A stretch of DNA of 64,000 nucleotides from Poriferisodalis sp026713105 (GTDB taxonomy: Bacteria; Actinomycetota; Acidimicrobiia; Acidimicrobiales; Poriferisodalaceae). Below the pieces are notes generated by a model, which did no database searches, was not told the origin of the DNA, and saw nothing but the letters and a program-made list of their open reading frames with translations. Location of the stretch: assembly GCA_965115995.1 (NCBI GenBank), contig OZ220472.1:2542001-2606000 (forward strand), in the 5' to 3' direction. The translations under genes were made by a program, and so were the position numbers. Shown here one piece after another: positions 16,334 through 25,504 of this stretch (position 1 is the stretch's first letter; each line of letters starts with the position of its first letter).

Positions 16334-17116
16334 TCACGGCCCTGCATTGATGCTGTCGAAGCCCGCGAACAGGAACTCGAACGCTGCATCGGCTGGGTTC
16401 GCTGCTGCGAGCATCTCGGCGTACGGCAGCGAAGCGCCGCCGAATGCAGCGTCGTTCCAGAAGGGATCGGCGCCGTCCACCTCGCCCCATGGTCCGACGT
16501 ACGCATAGGGGTACGGATGGGCAGCGTCTCCGGGTGAGAGGCCGTACGTCGCGCGCTTGCCGCGGTCTGCATCGCCGATCGCCGTGGCGATGTCGAAGTG
16601 CCCCGGCCACAGCTGGATCTCGTCGGCATCGGTGGCGTCTGGCAAGGCCGTCAACTGCTCCAGCGCCTCGGCACCGAGCCGGTACCACGCCACAAGGTGC
16701 TCGCCGACCTCAGGGCTGACTCGCAGCCATCGATGGGTGTCGCCGAGTTCGGGGCTGTCATGCTCTCGGGCCTCGGTGCCCGGCGAGACACCGACGAATT
16801 CGGCTGCAGCGTTCAGCGTCGTGATGTGCATGCTGCGCTGCACTCCGCCTTCGGTGGCGAACAGCACGTCGCCCCCGATCCACACCTGGCATTCCATCTC
16901 GCCCGCACGTCCCATCGGCACGTCGAAGACGGGCGTGCCGAAGCCCTGGGCCAGGCTTCGCAGCCCGAAGCGACCCGTGGCAACGCGGCGTGCCTCGCCG
17001 ACGACTGCGTATGCGAGCCGGTGGTAATCCTCGATCGACGCGAGATAGTCGTCGGGCAGCTCGGTCAGCAGGCCACGATGAGTGGTTGACCGTTGCGAGC
17101 CGGGGTCTCGGTCCAT
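16334..17116 (-). CDS. Conserved-looking protein of unknown function, in the selenoprotein block
   Basis: 260 residues, no signal peptide or membrane helix, acidic. I recognise no family. Visible traits are MECQVWIGGDVLFATEGG, SMHITTLNAAAEFVGV, RLGAEALEQLTALPD, LWPGHFDIATAIGD and a Pro/Tyr/Trp-rich stretch ending YPYAYVGPWG. The WPGHFDIA and PYAYVGPW segments look like ligand-site loops rather than low complexity. ATG 17116 has no clear ribosome site; CAGACT lies 6 bases upstream. It sits between the CxxC partner gene (50 bases upstream) and the selenoprotein gene, all on one strand. Confidence 0.7.
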   Translation of the reverse strand: MDRDPGSQRSTTHRGLLTELPDDYLASIEDYHRLAYAVVGEARRVATGRFGLRSLAQGFGTPVFDVPMGRAGEMECQVWIGGDVLFATEGGVQRSMHITTLNAAAEFVGVSPGTEAREHDSPELGDTHRWLRVSPEVGEHLVAWYRLGAEALEQLTALPDATDADEIQLWPGHFDIATAIGDADRGKRATYGLSPGDAAHPYPYAYVGPWGEVDGADPFWNDAAFGGASLPYAEMLAAANPADAAFEFLFAGFDSINAGP

Positions 17117-17166
17117 ATGGGGAGTCTGGCGCGACTGCCGGGGGGTGTGTTGGCGCGCTGAAGTGC

Positions 17167-18231
17167 TCAGCGAACCTCGCAGTCGACGCATGCGCCGACT
17201 GCCACCGTGGCTGCGTGGCTGCGTGTGCCCAGCCAAGGCGGGATGACGGCAGCGAAGCCGCCTGCGGGCCCACCGGCTGCGACGATCAACAGATCCTCCG
17301 GTGCTTCGAGACCGGGGTACTCGCGCTCGGCGCGGTCCTTGACGACGGCCCCCTTGCCGACGGAAGCCCAGTCGCCCCGGCGCACCCGTGCTCGCTCGAA
17401 GACACAGTTCGCGATGTCGTCCTTCGTCCAGCCGGCCGCATCGAAATGGGTCCGAAGTTGCGGCGGCAGCACGACCACGTAGTTGCCGGGCCAGATGGAG
17501 TAGTTGAGCTGGTTGGCCCGGATCTCCGCGGCGAGGGTCTCGCACAGCTCGGCGGGTTCGGTGGTCCACTCGTTCATCACCTGGCGGGGCGCCATCGAGG
17601 CCACTGCAGTCACCGACGACACCTGAGCTCGCTCGGCGGGCGTGGTGCCGAGCCGCTGGTCGCCCAGCGATACCCAGCCGGTGGCTTCCTCGTCTTCTGC
17701 GATGCAGTAGCCGAGCTTGCCCGGGTGACCGAGCGTCGAACGATCGATGCCACCGGGTTTGACGTCGAGCACGTTGGCCAGCACCAGTCGCACTGCGCGG
17801 GCGATGACGGCGCGCGACCGATCGGCTCCTCCGAGCACGCTGAAGGTGGCGTCCATGGCCAGCTCATGGCGGATAGGGCCGTTGACGATCAGCAGCACAG
17901 CGCATCCGCCAGTCGAAGCCGTCGGACCGTGCAGGCCGAATTCGGGCTGCAGCATGGCGGTGAGCGCAGTGACGACGACCGGGAAGTGCGGGGGCAGGCA
18001 GCCGGCCATCACGGCGTTGACGGCGGCCTTCTCCGCGGTGATGGAGCGGGCTCGGACGGGCTCAACGCCGATGAGATGCTCTGGCGGCAGCATCGCCCAG
18101 TCCAAGCAGGCCGCCACGGCGTCGTCGGTGGGCGGCACCACCGGAAGCCCGTCAGTCCAGCCGCGTGAGTGATACGTCTCCTGGGCTCCGGCAAAGTCGT
18201 CGACAAGCACGCGGCCCGAGGTCAGCTGCAT
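17167..18231 (-). CDS. Uncharacterised protein with C-terminal CxxC, likely selenoprotein partner
   Basis: 354 residues, cytosolic. Conserved-looking segments are RGWTDGLPVVPPT, ITAEKAAVNAVMAGCLP, TASTGGCAVLLIVNGP, HPGKLGYCIAEDEE and AAGGPAGGFAAVIPPW; it ends GACVDCEVR, giving a CxxC pair six residues from the end. To my memory, proteins opening with WTDGLPVVPP-type motifs are often encoded close to UGSC-family genes, but I cannot verify this here. The start ATG has no ribosome site, but TACAGT stands 7 bases upstream (leaderless). Its stop lies 50 bases before the 260-residue unknown. A redox role with the selenoprotein is inference. Confidence 0.75.
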   Translation of the reverse strand: MQLTSGRVLVDDFAGAQETYHSRGWTDGLPVVPPTDDAVAACLDWAMLPPEHLIGVEPVRARSITAEKAAVNAVMAGCLPPHFPVVVTALTAMLQPEFGLHGPTASTGGCAVLLIVNGPIRHELAMDATFSVLGGADRSRAVIARAVRLVLANVLDVKPGGIDRSTLGHPGKLGYCIAEDEEATGWVSLGDQRLGTTPAERAQVSSVTAVASMAPRQVMNEWTTEPAELCETLAAEIRANQLNYSIWPGNYVVVLPPQLRTHFDAAGWTKDDIANCVFERARVRRGDWASVGKGAVVKDRAEREYPGLEAPEDLLIVAAGGPAGGFAAVIPPWLGTRSHAATVAVGACVDCEVR

Positions 18232-18238
18232 GGGCGCG

Positions 18239-18244
18239 ACTGTA
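18239..18244 (-). promoter_or_regulatory. -10 element TACAGT (CxxC partner gene)
   Basis: TACAGT on the minus strand ends 7 bases before the ATG at 18231, and TTGCTT stands 18 bases further upstream as a possible -35. This promoter would allow the partner and selenoprotein genes to be read separately from the AIM24 gene, whose stop is only 19 bases away. Confidence 0.5.
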
Positions 18245-18250
18245 TGAGGG

Positions 18251-19027
18251 CTAGTTGCGCTCAAGCAATCCCGAGAGCAGGCCGCGTGAGTCATCCGACA
18301 TGGGTCCCGCGGCGTTGGCGAGCACCCGTGCGGACAGCCGCTCGAACGGCAACGACTGCAGCCACACCCAACCGGAGCCCGACACGGTTGCCAAGAACAG
18401 GCCCTCGCCGCCGAAGAACATCGACTTGAGGTTGCCCGCTCGCTCGATCGAGTAGGTGAGCGACGGCTGCAGTGCGACCAGGCAGCCGGTGTCGAGCCTG
18501 ACGGTCTGGTTGTTGAGCTGCACGGCCTTGATGGAGCCGCCGGCGTGGAGGAATGCCATGCCGTCACCCGACAGACGCTGCAAGATGAAGCCCTCGCCGC
18601 CGAAGAGCCCCGTGCCGACGCCTCGCTGCCACGCGATGTCGAGCTTGGTGCCCATCGCCGCGCACAGGAAGGCATCGCGCTGGGCGATGATCTCGCCCCC
18701 CATCTGCGCGAGATCCACCGGGATGATCTTGCCTGGGTAGCCCGCTGCGAATCCGACCTTGGCCTTGCCGCCGGCACCGGTGTTGGTGAAGTGGGTGAGG
18801 TAGAGCGACTCGCCGGAGATGACTCGTTTGCCTGCGCCCTTGAGCTTGCCCCACATGCCGGAATCCGGCTCGGAGCCGTCGCCCATGACGGATTCGAACG
18901 AGATCCCGTCTTCGATGAACATCATCGTGCCGGCCTCGCCGACGACGGTCTCGCCGGGATCAAGCTCGACTTCGACGAACTGCATGTCGTCACCGAAGAT
19001 CTGGTAGTCGACTTCGTGGCTCTGCAT
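18251..19027 (-). CDS. TIGR00266/AIM24 family protein
   Basis: 258 residues. The family pattern is clear: VEVELDPGETVVGEAGTMMFIED near the N-terminus, YLTHFTNTG, GKIIPVDL, AFLCAAMGTKLDIAWQR, GEGFILQRLSGDG and FFGGEGLFLATVSGSGWVWLQS. Bacterial members are widespread with no firm function; mitochondrial AIM24 relatives affect membrane organisation. No signal peptide is seen. ATG 19027 is preferred to an earlier in-frame start because the family begins here and a GGGGAG ribosome site precedes it. The stop is 19 bases before the partner gene. Confidence 0.85.
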   Translation of the reverse strand: MQSHEVDYQIFGDDMQFVEVELDPGETVVGEAGTMMFIEDGISFESVMGDGSEPDSGMWGKLKGAGKRVISGESLYLTHFTNTGAGGKAKVGFAAGYPGKIIPVDLAQMGGEIIAQRDAFLCAAMGTKLDIAWQRGVGTGLFGGEGFILQRLSGDGMAFLHAGGSIKAVQLNNQTVRLDTGCLVALQPSLTYSIERAGNLKSMFFGGEGLFLATVSGSGWVWLQSLPFERLSARVLANAAGPMSDDSRGLLSGLLERN

Positions 19028-19188
19028 GGCTGGCGGCTCCCCGCTGCTCCGGCCGCGGTCCGGCGCGCGGCGTTCACGGCCCAAGGTACCCCTCGCCCTG
19101 AGGCGCTCCGGGGCGCGGCATGTGCGAGCTTCAGATGACCGACTTGGACGCCGATTTCTCAGCTAGGACGGCGGTAGAAGAGTCAGCT

Positions 19189-20337
19189 TCAGGCCGCGTT
19201 TGCCGCCAGGCGGTCGCCGCCGACGGGCAGCTTCGACAGGTCGATGTCGTAGAGCTCGGCTGAGTTGTTGCACAGGATGTCCTGCGCTTGCTGCTGGGTG
19301 AGGCTCGCCGAATGCTCGTCGAGCAGCTCCTGACTCCACGGCCACGTGCTGTCGGAGTGCGGGAAGTCGTTTGCCCACAGCAGCCGCTTGTGGTTGACGT
19401 CGTTGACCATCTTGAAGGCCACCCAGTCGTCCTGGAACGTGGTGTAGATGTGCTCGCTGAAGTACTCGCTGGGCAGCTTGGACAGCTCCTGGCCCGGCGG
19501 CAGCCAATAGCGGTGGCGCTTGTAGGCGTGGTCCATCCGGTACATGTAGTGCGGCACCCAGCCGGCGTCGGCCTCGACGCAGACGACCTTCAGCCCGGGG
19601 TTGCGCTCGAACACGCCGCCGAACACAAGCGTGCCCATAATGTCCTGGTTGGCCCGGATGATGGTCATGAAGGCATTCGCCTTGGGACCCCGGGTTCGGC
19701 CTTGGCCGCGGCTGGTGAGGATGTGCCATGAGACCGGCAGGTTCAGGTCGACGGCAGCTTGCCAGAACGGGTCCCAGCGAGGATCGTCGAAGTCGAACTC
19801 GGTATGGGGATTGCCGGACATCATCACGCCCCGCATGCCCGCCTCGGACATCGCGACGATGTCGTCGATCGCCTCTTCCACCGAGCGCAGCGGAGTCTGC
19901 CCCACCGCTAGCAGCCGGTCAGTGTCGACCGAGCAGTAGTCGGCGATCCACCGGTTGTAGGCGTCCATGGCCGCCTTCTTGTAATCAGCGTCGGAGTGGT
20001 TGCACAGCACCATGCCCACCGACGGGTAGATCACCTCGGCAGAGACGCCGTCCCGGTCTTGGTCAGCGGTCCGAGTGGCGGAGTCGTAGCTGCTCAGCGG
20101 CAGTTCCTCGTAGGCCGCGCTGCGCTTCAGCTCCTCGGGCTTCTGACCGGCGGCCGCAATGAGCCCCATGTCGATGGTCCGCTTCATGCCGTCGATGACG
20201 TAAACGTCGCCACGCTCCTCGGTCCACTCGACCCGCGGCGCGACGTCCCGCCACTTCGCATCGATGTAGTCGACGTAGGTATTGCGCGCCTCCGCAATGT
20301 GCGAGTCGGCAGAGATGATCGGATAGTCGACGTCCAC
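19189..20337 (-). CDS. Amidohydrolase family protein (amidohydrolase_2, PF04909)
   Basis: 382 residues of the metal-dependent TIM-barrel amidohydrolases. The N-terminal strand has IISADSHIAE, a variant of the D-x-H metal motif. Later HILTSRG, VCVEADAGWVPHYMYRMD and LLWANDFPHSDSTWPWS supply the usual His and the terminal Asp. Enzymes of this group often decarboxylate or hydrolyse ring compounds; the substrate is unknown. The GTG start has a GGGGGG ribosome site 3 bases upstream. It is related to the genes at 46819-47970 and 60469-61350. Confidence 0.85.
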   Translation of the reverse strand: MDVDYPIISADSHIAEARNTYVDYIDAKWRDVAPRVEWTEERGDVYVIDGMKRTIDMGLIAAAGQKPEELKRSAAYEELPLSSYDSATRTADQDRDGVSAEVIYPSVGMVLCNHSDADYKKAAMDAYNRWIADYCSVDTDRLLAVGQTPLRSVEEAIDDIVAMSEAGMRGVMMSGNPHTEFDFDDPRWDPFWQAAVDLNLPVSWHILTSRGQGRTRGPKANAFMTIIRANQDIMGTLVFGGVFERNPGLKVVCVEADAGWVPHYMYRMDHAYKRHRYWLPPGQELSKLPSEYFSEHIYTTFQDDWVAFKMVNDVNHKRLLWANDFPHSDSTWPWSQELLDEHSASLTQQQAQDILCNNSAELYDIDLSKLPVGGDRLAANAA

Positions 20338-20398
20338 GTTCCCCCCTAGGTCCAGCCTCGCTGGGCAGCGTACCTAGGGAGGACCGGGCGCTGCCGGG

Positions 20399-21235
20399 CT
20401 AGCTCGAGCGACGTCGCATCCCCTCCTCGGCCTCGCGCACGCCACCGAAGAAGTCGTCTTCGGCCGAGATGCCCACTGTGGAGGACATCGCTCGCCGCTC
20501 GCTGTACGCCCGGCTCACCGACGCGAACGCCTCATCGACTCCCTCATCGGAGGCCTCGTAGTTCTGCACGTTGCGCTGATCGACCCCCAGGCGGGCGCTC
20601 TCCGCGTAGGAATCCTGGTTGGCGCCCATGAACACAAACGCCCAGCCCTGCTCGCGCCGCTCGGCAATGAGCTTGTGAATGTCGGCCGCCGTGTAGTCGG
20701 TGCTGGCGTTCTCGTACCCGTCAGTCACGATCACGACGGTCTGATCTTCGGGCTTCTTGCCCCCCTTTCGCCGTTGCTTGACTCGGCGGTCGGCGCATCC
20801 GATCAACCTCCCGACGGCATCGAACAGCGGCGTCAGCCCGCGCGGCTCGTATTGCTCCAGCGCGTGGGGATCGGCCTTGTGCACCGACACGTCGTCGACG
20901 AGCAACTCGAACGGCGCTTCCGAATCGAACTGGGCCACCGTGAGCCTGCACGAGCCCGGCTCAGCCGCCTGCTCGGCGATGAAGCGGTTGACGCCCTTGA
21001 CGACGGCAGCCTCCAGCCCCGACATCGACCCGGATCGATCCAGCAGCATCCACACCTTCGACCGGTCAGACGGCGACCCGTTGCCGCCCCCCTCACCGCC
21101 CTTGGACTCCTTGGATCCCTTCGCAGGCTGTGCTTCCCTGGCCGCGGATTCGCTCTCGCCATCACGCTCCCACGGTGCCGTGCCGCTCCGCTCGAGCTCC
21201 CCGTTCGTCATCCCGTTTGTTGATGTTGATCCCAT
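20399..21235 (-). CDS. von Willebrand factor type A (vWA) domain protein
   Basis: 278 residues. A Gly/Ser/Glu/Lys-rich disordered N-terminus (1-58) leads to a vWA domain with the metal-ion adhesion site DRSGSMS (66-72), a Thr in RGLTPLFDA and Asp in VIVTDGYE. There is no signal peptide, so it probably binds protein partners in the cytosol. The C-terminal tail (about 210-278) is polar. ATG 21235 has AAAGGAA 5 bases upstream. It is divergent from the Ala/Gly-rich unknown at 21417; partners are unknown. Confidence 0.82.
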   Translation of the reverse strand: MGSTSTNGMTNGELERSGTAPWERDGESESAAREAQPAKGSKESKGGEGGGNGSPSDRSKVWMLLDRSGSMSGLEAAVVKGVNRFIAEQAAEPGSCRLTVAQFDSEAPFELLVDDVSVHKADPHALEQYEPRGLTPLFDAVGRLIGCADRRVKQRRKGGKKPEDQTVVIVTDGYENASTDYTAADIHKLIAERREQGWAFVFMGANQDSYAESARLGVDQRNVQNYEASDEGVDEAFASVSRAYSERRAMSSTVGISAEDDFFGGVREAEEGMRRRSS

Positions 21236-21402
21236 GTCTGTTCCTTTCATCCGGAGCCCAGCGCCCCCGCCACAGCTGCCGGATTCGCTGGTCGCAGCGC
21301 CGCACTTCGGCAACCGCATCTCTCGATCTCCAACGTAGAGAGGGGGTGTTACATCGATCGAAGCACCGTCGACCGCCTCAGCCGTAGATGATCGCTTCCT
21401 CA

Positions 21403-21408
21403 TAACCT
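21403..21408 (+). promoter_or_regulatory. -10 element TAACCT (Ala/Gly-rich unknown)
   Basis: TAACCT stands 8 bases before the GTG at 21417, supporting that start over the internal ATG at 21552. Confidence 0.42.
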
Positions 21409-21416
21409 CATCGATT

Positions 21417-22832
21417 GTGAGTCGATTCGAACTAACTCAAGAAGGGACGTCATCACACTGTCTCGGGGCGGAAGATGCCGACTCCGACGATGTCGACCCG
21501 ATCAGTCCTGAAGGAGCCGAACCGGGACCCGAAGACGGCGACAGCGAGCGGATGAAGAAGGTCACCAATTCCGCGGTGACTGCCGGTGCGTCGGCAGCGC
21601 AAGCGGTCGGCAGCGGAGCCGCCAAGGCGGGAATTGCCGGTCGACGAGCCGTTGCCACAGGCGCTCGGTGGTTGGTCGACTCCACGTCTGAGCGGACAGC
21701 TCAACTGTTCGCGGCAGCCCAAGGCCTGGTGGCGAGCGATCTGTCACCTCAGTTGAACGATCTGGTGCAAGCAGCCGTGAACGGCAAGGCCACCATCTAC
21801 GACAAGGCGATGGACGCCGTCTACCTCGAGACGCACATCGGCGGCGGCAACCACCGCCTATTCGATGGCGGACACACGCTCTTGGGAGCGATCAAGGCGA
21901 CTCACAATGCATCGCCAGACGACAATCTCATTCAAGAAGCACTCGGCGGCATACAAGGCTTGCTGCGCGACGTGTCCACGCCGAAGGGTCTGCCCCTCGC
22001 CACGTGGGACAAGTCCACCTACGACGCCGTTACGGGTTCGCTACAGGAAACCTTCGGCATACCCAAGAGTTGGCTCTACGACCTGAATTCCTTCGACGTC
22101 GGGGAACTGCTGGGCGGCACCGTCGGCGTTGTCTCGCTGATCTTTGGCTGGAACAGAGCCGAGACCGAGTCGTTCGCGAACCTCGCAACAGGCATGGGCA
22201 TGTCGGCAGCCGTTAGCGCGAACCCACTGTTGCTAGCGGTGTCGGTCGTTGCCTTCGGGCGCGCCTTTCACAAGGCGAATCACGCAGACGAGTACGTCGG
22301 ACTGGCTGAGGGCGCGCTCAAGGGTGCAATCGGCACGGGATCCAGCTTGGGCGCTATCGCGCTCGTCGGCGTCGCGGGCGGCCCTGCCGGAGTAGCGCTG
22401 CTCGCAGGTGTCACTGCAGGAGTGCTCGCGCACACCGCCACCAAGGACGTGACGCTGGATGCAATCCACGGCTTCGTCAAGGAGGACGCGGCCACGGTGG
22501 TTCGCCAAGTCTCCCAACAAGCCATTGCCGTCGGCGATGTCATCGGCGACACCGCTTCCGTCGCCGGACGTGGCCTCGCAAGCGGCACAGCGGCTACGGG
22601 CAAGTTCGTCGCGAACTCGGCATCGACCGCCGGACGTTTCACAGCCGATCAGGCAGTCGCCGCCGGCAGAGCGACGGCCGGTGCTGTGGCTGTTGCAGGC
22701 CGGGCCGCAGCAGCCACCACCACGGCGGCTTCCTCTGCTGTCGGTTCAGTGGCACGGCGAACCAAGGAACTCGTCAACCGCGACGAGCCTGAAGATGCCG
22801 GCATCGATCAGCCCGACGCGCCCGACAACTGA
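21417..22832 (+). CDS. Large Ala/Gly-rich protein of unknown function
   Basis: 471 residues, no recognised family. Residues 1-45 are acidic. Residues 48-85 and 385-455 are Ala/Gly/Thr/Val-rich with a recurring A-G-R or A-x-G-x-A spacing that would form amphipathic helices. Between them lie a soluble region with HIGGGNHRLFDGGHTLLGA (about 140-160) and hydrophobic segments at about 223-240, 262-285 and 310-340. It may insert into or coat a membrane. The GTG start has a -10 box 8 bases upstream. It is divergent from the vWA gene, suggesting but not proving a shared process. Confidence 0.68.
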   Translation: MSRFELTQEGTSSHCLGAEDADSDDVDPISPEGAEPGPEDGDSERMKKVTNSAVTAGASAAQAVGSGAAKAGIAGRRAVATGARWLVDSTSERTAQLFAAAQGLVASDLSPQLNDLVQAAVNGKATIYDKAMDAVYLETHIGGGNHRLFDGGHTLLGAIKATHNASPDDNLIQEALGGIQGLLRDVSTPKGLPLATWDKSTYDAVTGSLQETFGIPKSWLYDLNSFDVGELLGGTVGVVSLIFGWNRAETESFANLATGMGMSAAVSANPLLLAVSVVAFGRAFHKANHADEYVGLAEGALKGAIGTGSSLGAIALVGVAGGPAGVALLAGVTAGVLAHTATKDVTLDAIHGFVKEDAATVVRQVSQQAIAVGDVIGDTASVAGRGLASGTAATGKFVANSASTAGRFTADQAVAAGRATAGAVAVAGRAAAATTTAASSAVGSVARRTKELVNRDEPEDAGIDQPDAPDN

Positions 22833-22867
22833 CATCAAGAGACGCTTATGCGCAACGGGCGCGGCGC

Positions 22868-23671
22868 TTAGTAGATCTTGGTATCCGCTCCGGTGGCGGC
22901 TTCGGCGACGCCGGATTCGCGTGCGGTGCGCAGGTCGCGGGCCATGCCGCGGCCGAGCGCCATGGCATCGCCCGCCACGGTTTGCATGCGGAAGCCCTTA
23001 CCTCGCCGGTCCGCCGACAGCGACGCCGTTGAATGGATACCGGCAACCACGCCGTGCGCAGCGCATCGCGCAGCGATGTGCTCCAACGCAGCCTTGTAGT
23101 CGGCATGGTCGTCGGTATAACCGGGCCCGTAGCCGTAGCTGATCGACAGGTCGGCGGGCCCGACATAGATCGCATCGACGCCTTCGATCGCCAGGATCTC
23201 GTCGAGCGCCTCGACCGCCTGGCGAGTCTCGATCATGGGAATGCAGGCCGTGGTGGCATTCGCGACCTCGAAGTAGTTCTCCCCCGCCGCTGCCCGCGCC
23301 GCCACGAGCACCGGGCCGAAGCTGCGGGCACCGAGCGGCGGGTACTTGCACGCCGTCACGGCAGCCTGCGCCTCCGCGACCGAGTTCACCATCGGCACGA
23401 CCACGCCCCGAGCGCCGGCGTCGAGCACCCGCCCGATGATGCCGGGCTCGTTCCACGGCACCCGCACGATCGGCGTGCCGCCGCTCATCTCGATCGCCTG
23501 CATCATCTCCACCGCGACCTGGTAGTCGGCGACGCCGTGCTGCATGTCCACGCAGACGTAGTCGAAGCCTGCACGCCCGGCGATCTCGGCTGAATGGCTG
23601 GACGCCATCGACAGCCATGTGCCCAAGGTCTCGCCCCCGTCGGCCCAAGTGTCCATCATCGTGTTCGGCAT
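22868..23671 (-). CDS. HpcH/HpaI aldolase family protein
   Basis: 267 residues of the class II pyruvate-aldolase/citrate-lyase beta TIM barrel. Markers are GTWLSMASSHSAEIAGRAGFDYVCVDMQHG, seen in parts (DYVCVDMQHG), PIVRVPWNEP, GVVVPMVNS, IPMIETRQAVEALDEIL and DAIYVGPADLS. The Glu of MIET and the Asp of GPADL are usual metal ligands. It should cleave or form 2-keto acids with pyruvate. ATG start with GGGAG about 12 bases upstream. It is followed by the PaaK, NIPSNAP group on the same strand. Confidence 0.87.
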   Translation of the reverse strand: MPNTMMDTWADGGETLGTWLSMASSHSAEIAGRAGFDYVCVDMQHGVADYQVAVEMMQAIEMSGGTPIVRVPWNEPGIIGRVLDAGARGVVVPMVNSVAEAQAAVTACKYPPLGARSFGPVLVAARAAAGENYFEVANATTACIPMIETRQAVEALDEILAIEGVDAIYVGPADLSISYGYGPGYTDDHADYKAALEHIAARCAAHGVVAGIHSTASLSADRRGKGFRMQTVAGDAMALGRGMARDLRTARESGVAEAATGADTKIY

Positions 23672-23756
23672 GAAAATGTGCTCCCGCGTTGGGCTAGTGC
23701 ATCAATACAGAGTCCGTCTCCGAGCCTGAACCCGAGACGCGACGACAGGCCGCAGC

Positions 23757-24065
23757 TCAGGTCTCGAAGATGTCGCGCAGCAGCGTGTTCTCCTGCGTCT
23801 CGACCAGCGGTGCGATCTCCTTGACGAATTCCAGCCACTGGGCGTCCCCGAAGAGCGCCTTGCGCTTCTCGGTTCGCTCTTCGAGCGTGTCGTAGCGCCA
23901 CATGTGGATGATCTCGTTGATGCCGCCGAACTCGGTCGTGTAGTAGCCGACCGGCTCGCCGAGGTACTTGCGCTGTGCCTCGTAGCCCTTGTCGAAGTAC
24001 TCCTTGACCCAGCGGTCAGGTGCGCCCACCTTCAACCGGTAACGCCGCATCTCCACAAAGCTCAT
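23757..24065 (-). CDS. NIPSNAP family protein
   Basis: 102 residues. MRRYRLKVGAPDRWVKEYF, GYYTTEFGGINEIIHMWRYD and ERTEKRKALFGDAQW form the ferredoxin-like alpha-beta barrel of NIPSNAP, usually dimeric. The role of bacterial members is unclear. ATG 24065 has an AGGGAG ribosome site. It lies between the PaaK-like gene and the aldolase gene on the same strand. Confidence 0.85.
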   Translation of the reverse strand: MSFVEMRRYRLKVGAPDRWVKEYFDKGYEAQRKYLGEPVGYYTTEFGGINEIIHMWRYDTLEERTEKRKALFGDAQWLEFVKEIAPLVETQENTLLRDIFET

Positions 24066-24148
24066 GGCTCTCCCTCTCGACATGTCGCGCCGTGCGAAAC
24101 CGCCCGCAGCGCAATCGCGGTCAGCACCGTAGCGCGCAACCCGAATGC

Positions 24149-25447
24149 TCAGCCTCGGAGGTCCCGGACGCGCTGAGCCTTGCCTTCTGAGCGCGGGATG
24201 CCGTCGGGCTCAACCGTGCGCACCTCGACCGCGATGCCGATGCGCTGGCGAACGGTGCCGGCGAACTCCTGGGCAATCGTCTCGTGATCGCCGGCATCGG
24301 GTCTCGGCTCGAGGACGGCCGTGATGCCCTCCATGCGCCCCCGCTCATGCACTTCGAGGAAGAAGTGCCCGGTCAGCCTCGGGTCGGCTGACACCAGTTC
24401 TTCGAACTGGCTCGGAAACACGTTCACCCCGCGGATGATGAGCATGTCGTCGCTGCGTGCGGCAACCCGGCCCATGCGTCGCATCGAGCGTGCTGTCCCT
24501 GGCTGCAGCGAGCAGATGTCGCGGGTGCGGTACCGGATGACCGGCATCGCCTCCTTGGTCAGCGACGTAAACACCAACTCGCCCGTCTCGCCCTCGGGCA
24601 GGACCTCGCCCGAATCGGGGTCGATGATCTCGGGATAGAAGTGGTCCTCCCAGATCGTCGGCCCGTCCTTGGTCTCGACGCACTCGTTCGCCACGCCGCC
24701 GCCGATGACCTCGGAGAGGCCGTAGATGTCCACGGCGTCGATCCCGAACGCGTCCTCGAGCTCGGCCCGCATCGCCTCCGACCACGGCTCGGCCCCGAAG
24801 ATCCCCACTCGCAACGACGTCGACGTCGGGTCGATGCCCTGGTTGCGGAACTCGTCGGCGATCACCAGCGCATACGACGGCGTCGCGCACAGCACATCGG
24901 CGTCGAAGTCCACCAGCAGTTGCACTTGACGAGCGGTCTGGCCGACCGATGCGGGAACCACCGTGCAGCCGTACTGCTCGGCGCCATAGTGCGCGCCCAG
25001 CCCGCCGGTGAACAGCCCGTAGCCGTATGCGACATGAACGACATCGCCGGGCCGCGCACCAGCCGCCATCAGTGAGCGCTGGAAGACGTGGGACCACATG
25101 TCGAGGTCGGCCTGTGTGTACCCCACGACGGTCGGCTTGCCGGTGGTGCCCGATGAGGCGTGTACCCGCAGCACCTGTTCGCGGGGAACAGCGAACATCC
25201 CGAAGGGATAGTTGTCGCGCAGCTCCTTCTTCGATGTGAACGGGAACCGCTGCAAGTCTTCGAGACTGTGCAGATCTGATGGATACACGCCCGCTTGGTC
25301 GAACAGTTGCTGGTACGCCGGCACATGCGCGTAGGCATGGGCCAGGCTCCACTTCAGCCGCTCGAGCTGGAGGGCTCGAATCTGCGGGATCGGGGCGTTT
25401 TCGATGGGATGAAGCCCCCGACCCGCAATGGGTTCGCACTTGGGCAT
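24149..25447 (-). CDS. Phenylacetate-CoA ligase family protein (PaaK-like)
   Basis: 432 residues, a usual PaaK length. AMP-forming adenylate domain motifs are visible: HASSGTTGKPTVVGYT (P-loop-like), YGLSEVIGGGVANEC, and the ERYRTRD-equivalent PVIRYRTRDI, then DDMLIIRGVNVFPSQFE; the terminal Lys lies in RSEGKAQRV. It activates an aryl acid with ATP and CoA. No paaABC ring-oxidation genes are near, so the acid could be phenylacetate or another aromatic acid. ATG 25447 has an AGAGGAA ribosome site. Divergent from the LLM gene at 25505. Confidence 0.88.
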   Translation of the reverse strand: MPKCEPIAGRGLHPIENAPIPQIRALQLERLKWSLAHAYAHVPAYQQLFDQAGVYPSDLHSLEDLQRFPFTSKKELRDNYPFGMFAVPREQVLRVHASSGTTGKPTVVGYTQADLDMWSHVFQRSLMAAGARPGDVVHVAYGYGLFTGGLGAHYGAEQYGCTVVPASVGQTARQVQLLVDFDADVLCATPSYALVIADEFRNQGIDPTSTSLRVGIFGAEPWSEAMRAELEDAFGIDAVDIYGLSEVIGGGVANECVETKDGPTIWEDHFYPEIIDPDSGEVLPEGETGELVFTSLTKEAMPVIRYRTRDICSLQPGTARSMRRMGRVAARSDDMLIIRGVNVFPSQFEELVSADPRLTGHFFLEVHERGRMEGITAVLEPRPDAGDHETIAQEFAGTVRQRIGIAVEVRTVEPDGIPRSEGKAQRVRDLRG

Positions 25448-25504
25448 GTGGCGGTTCCTCTCATCGGCGGCGGAAAGCAACAATGCTGGCTTGAATGATG
25501 CTCC

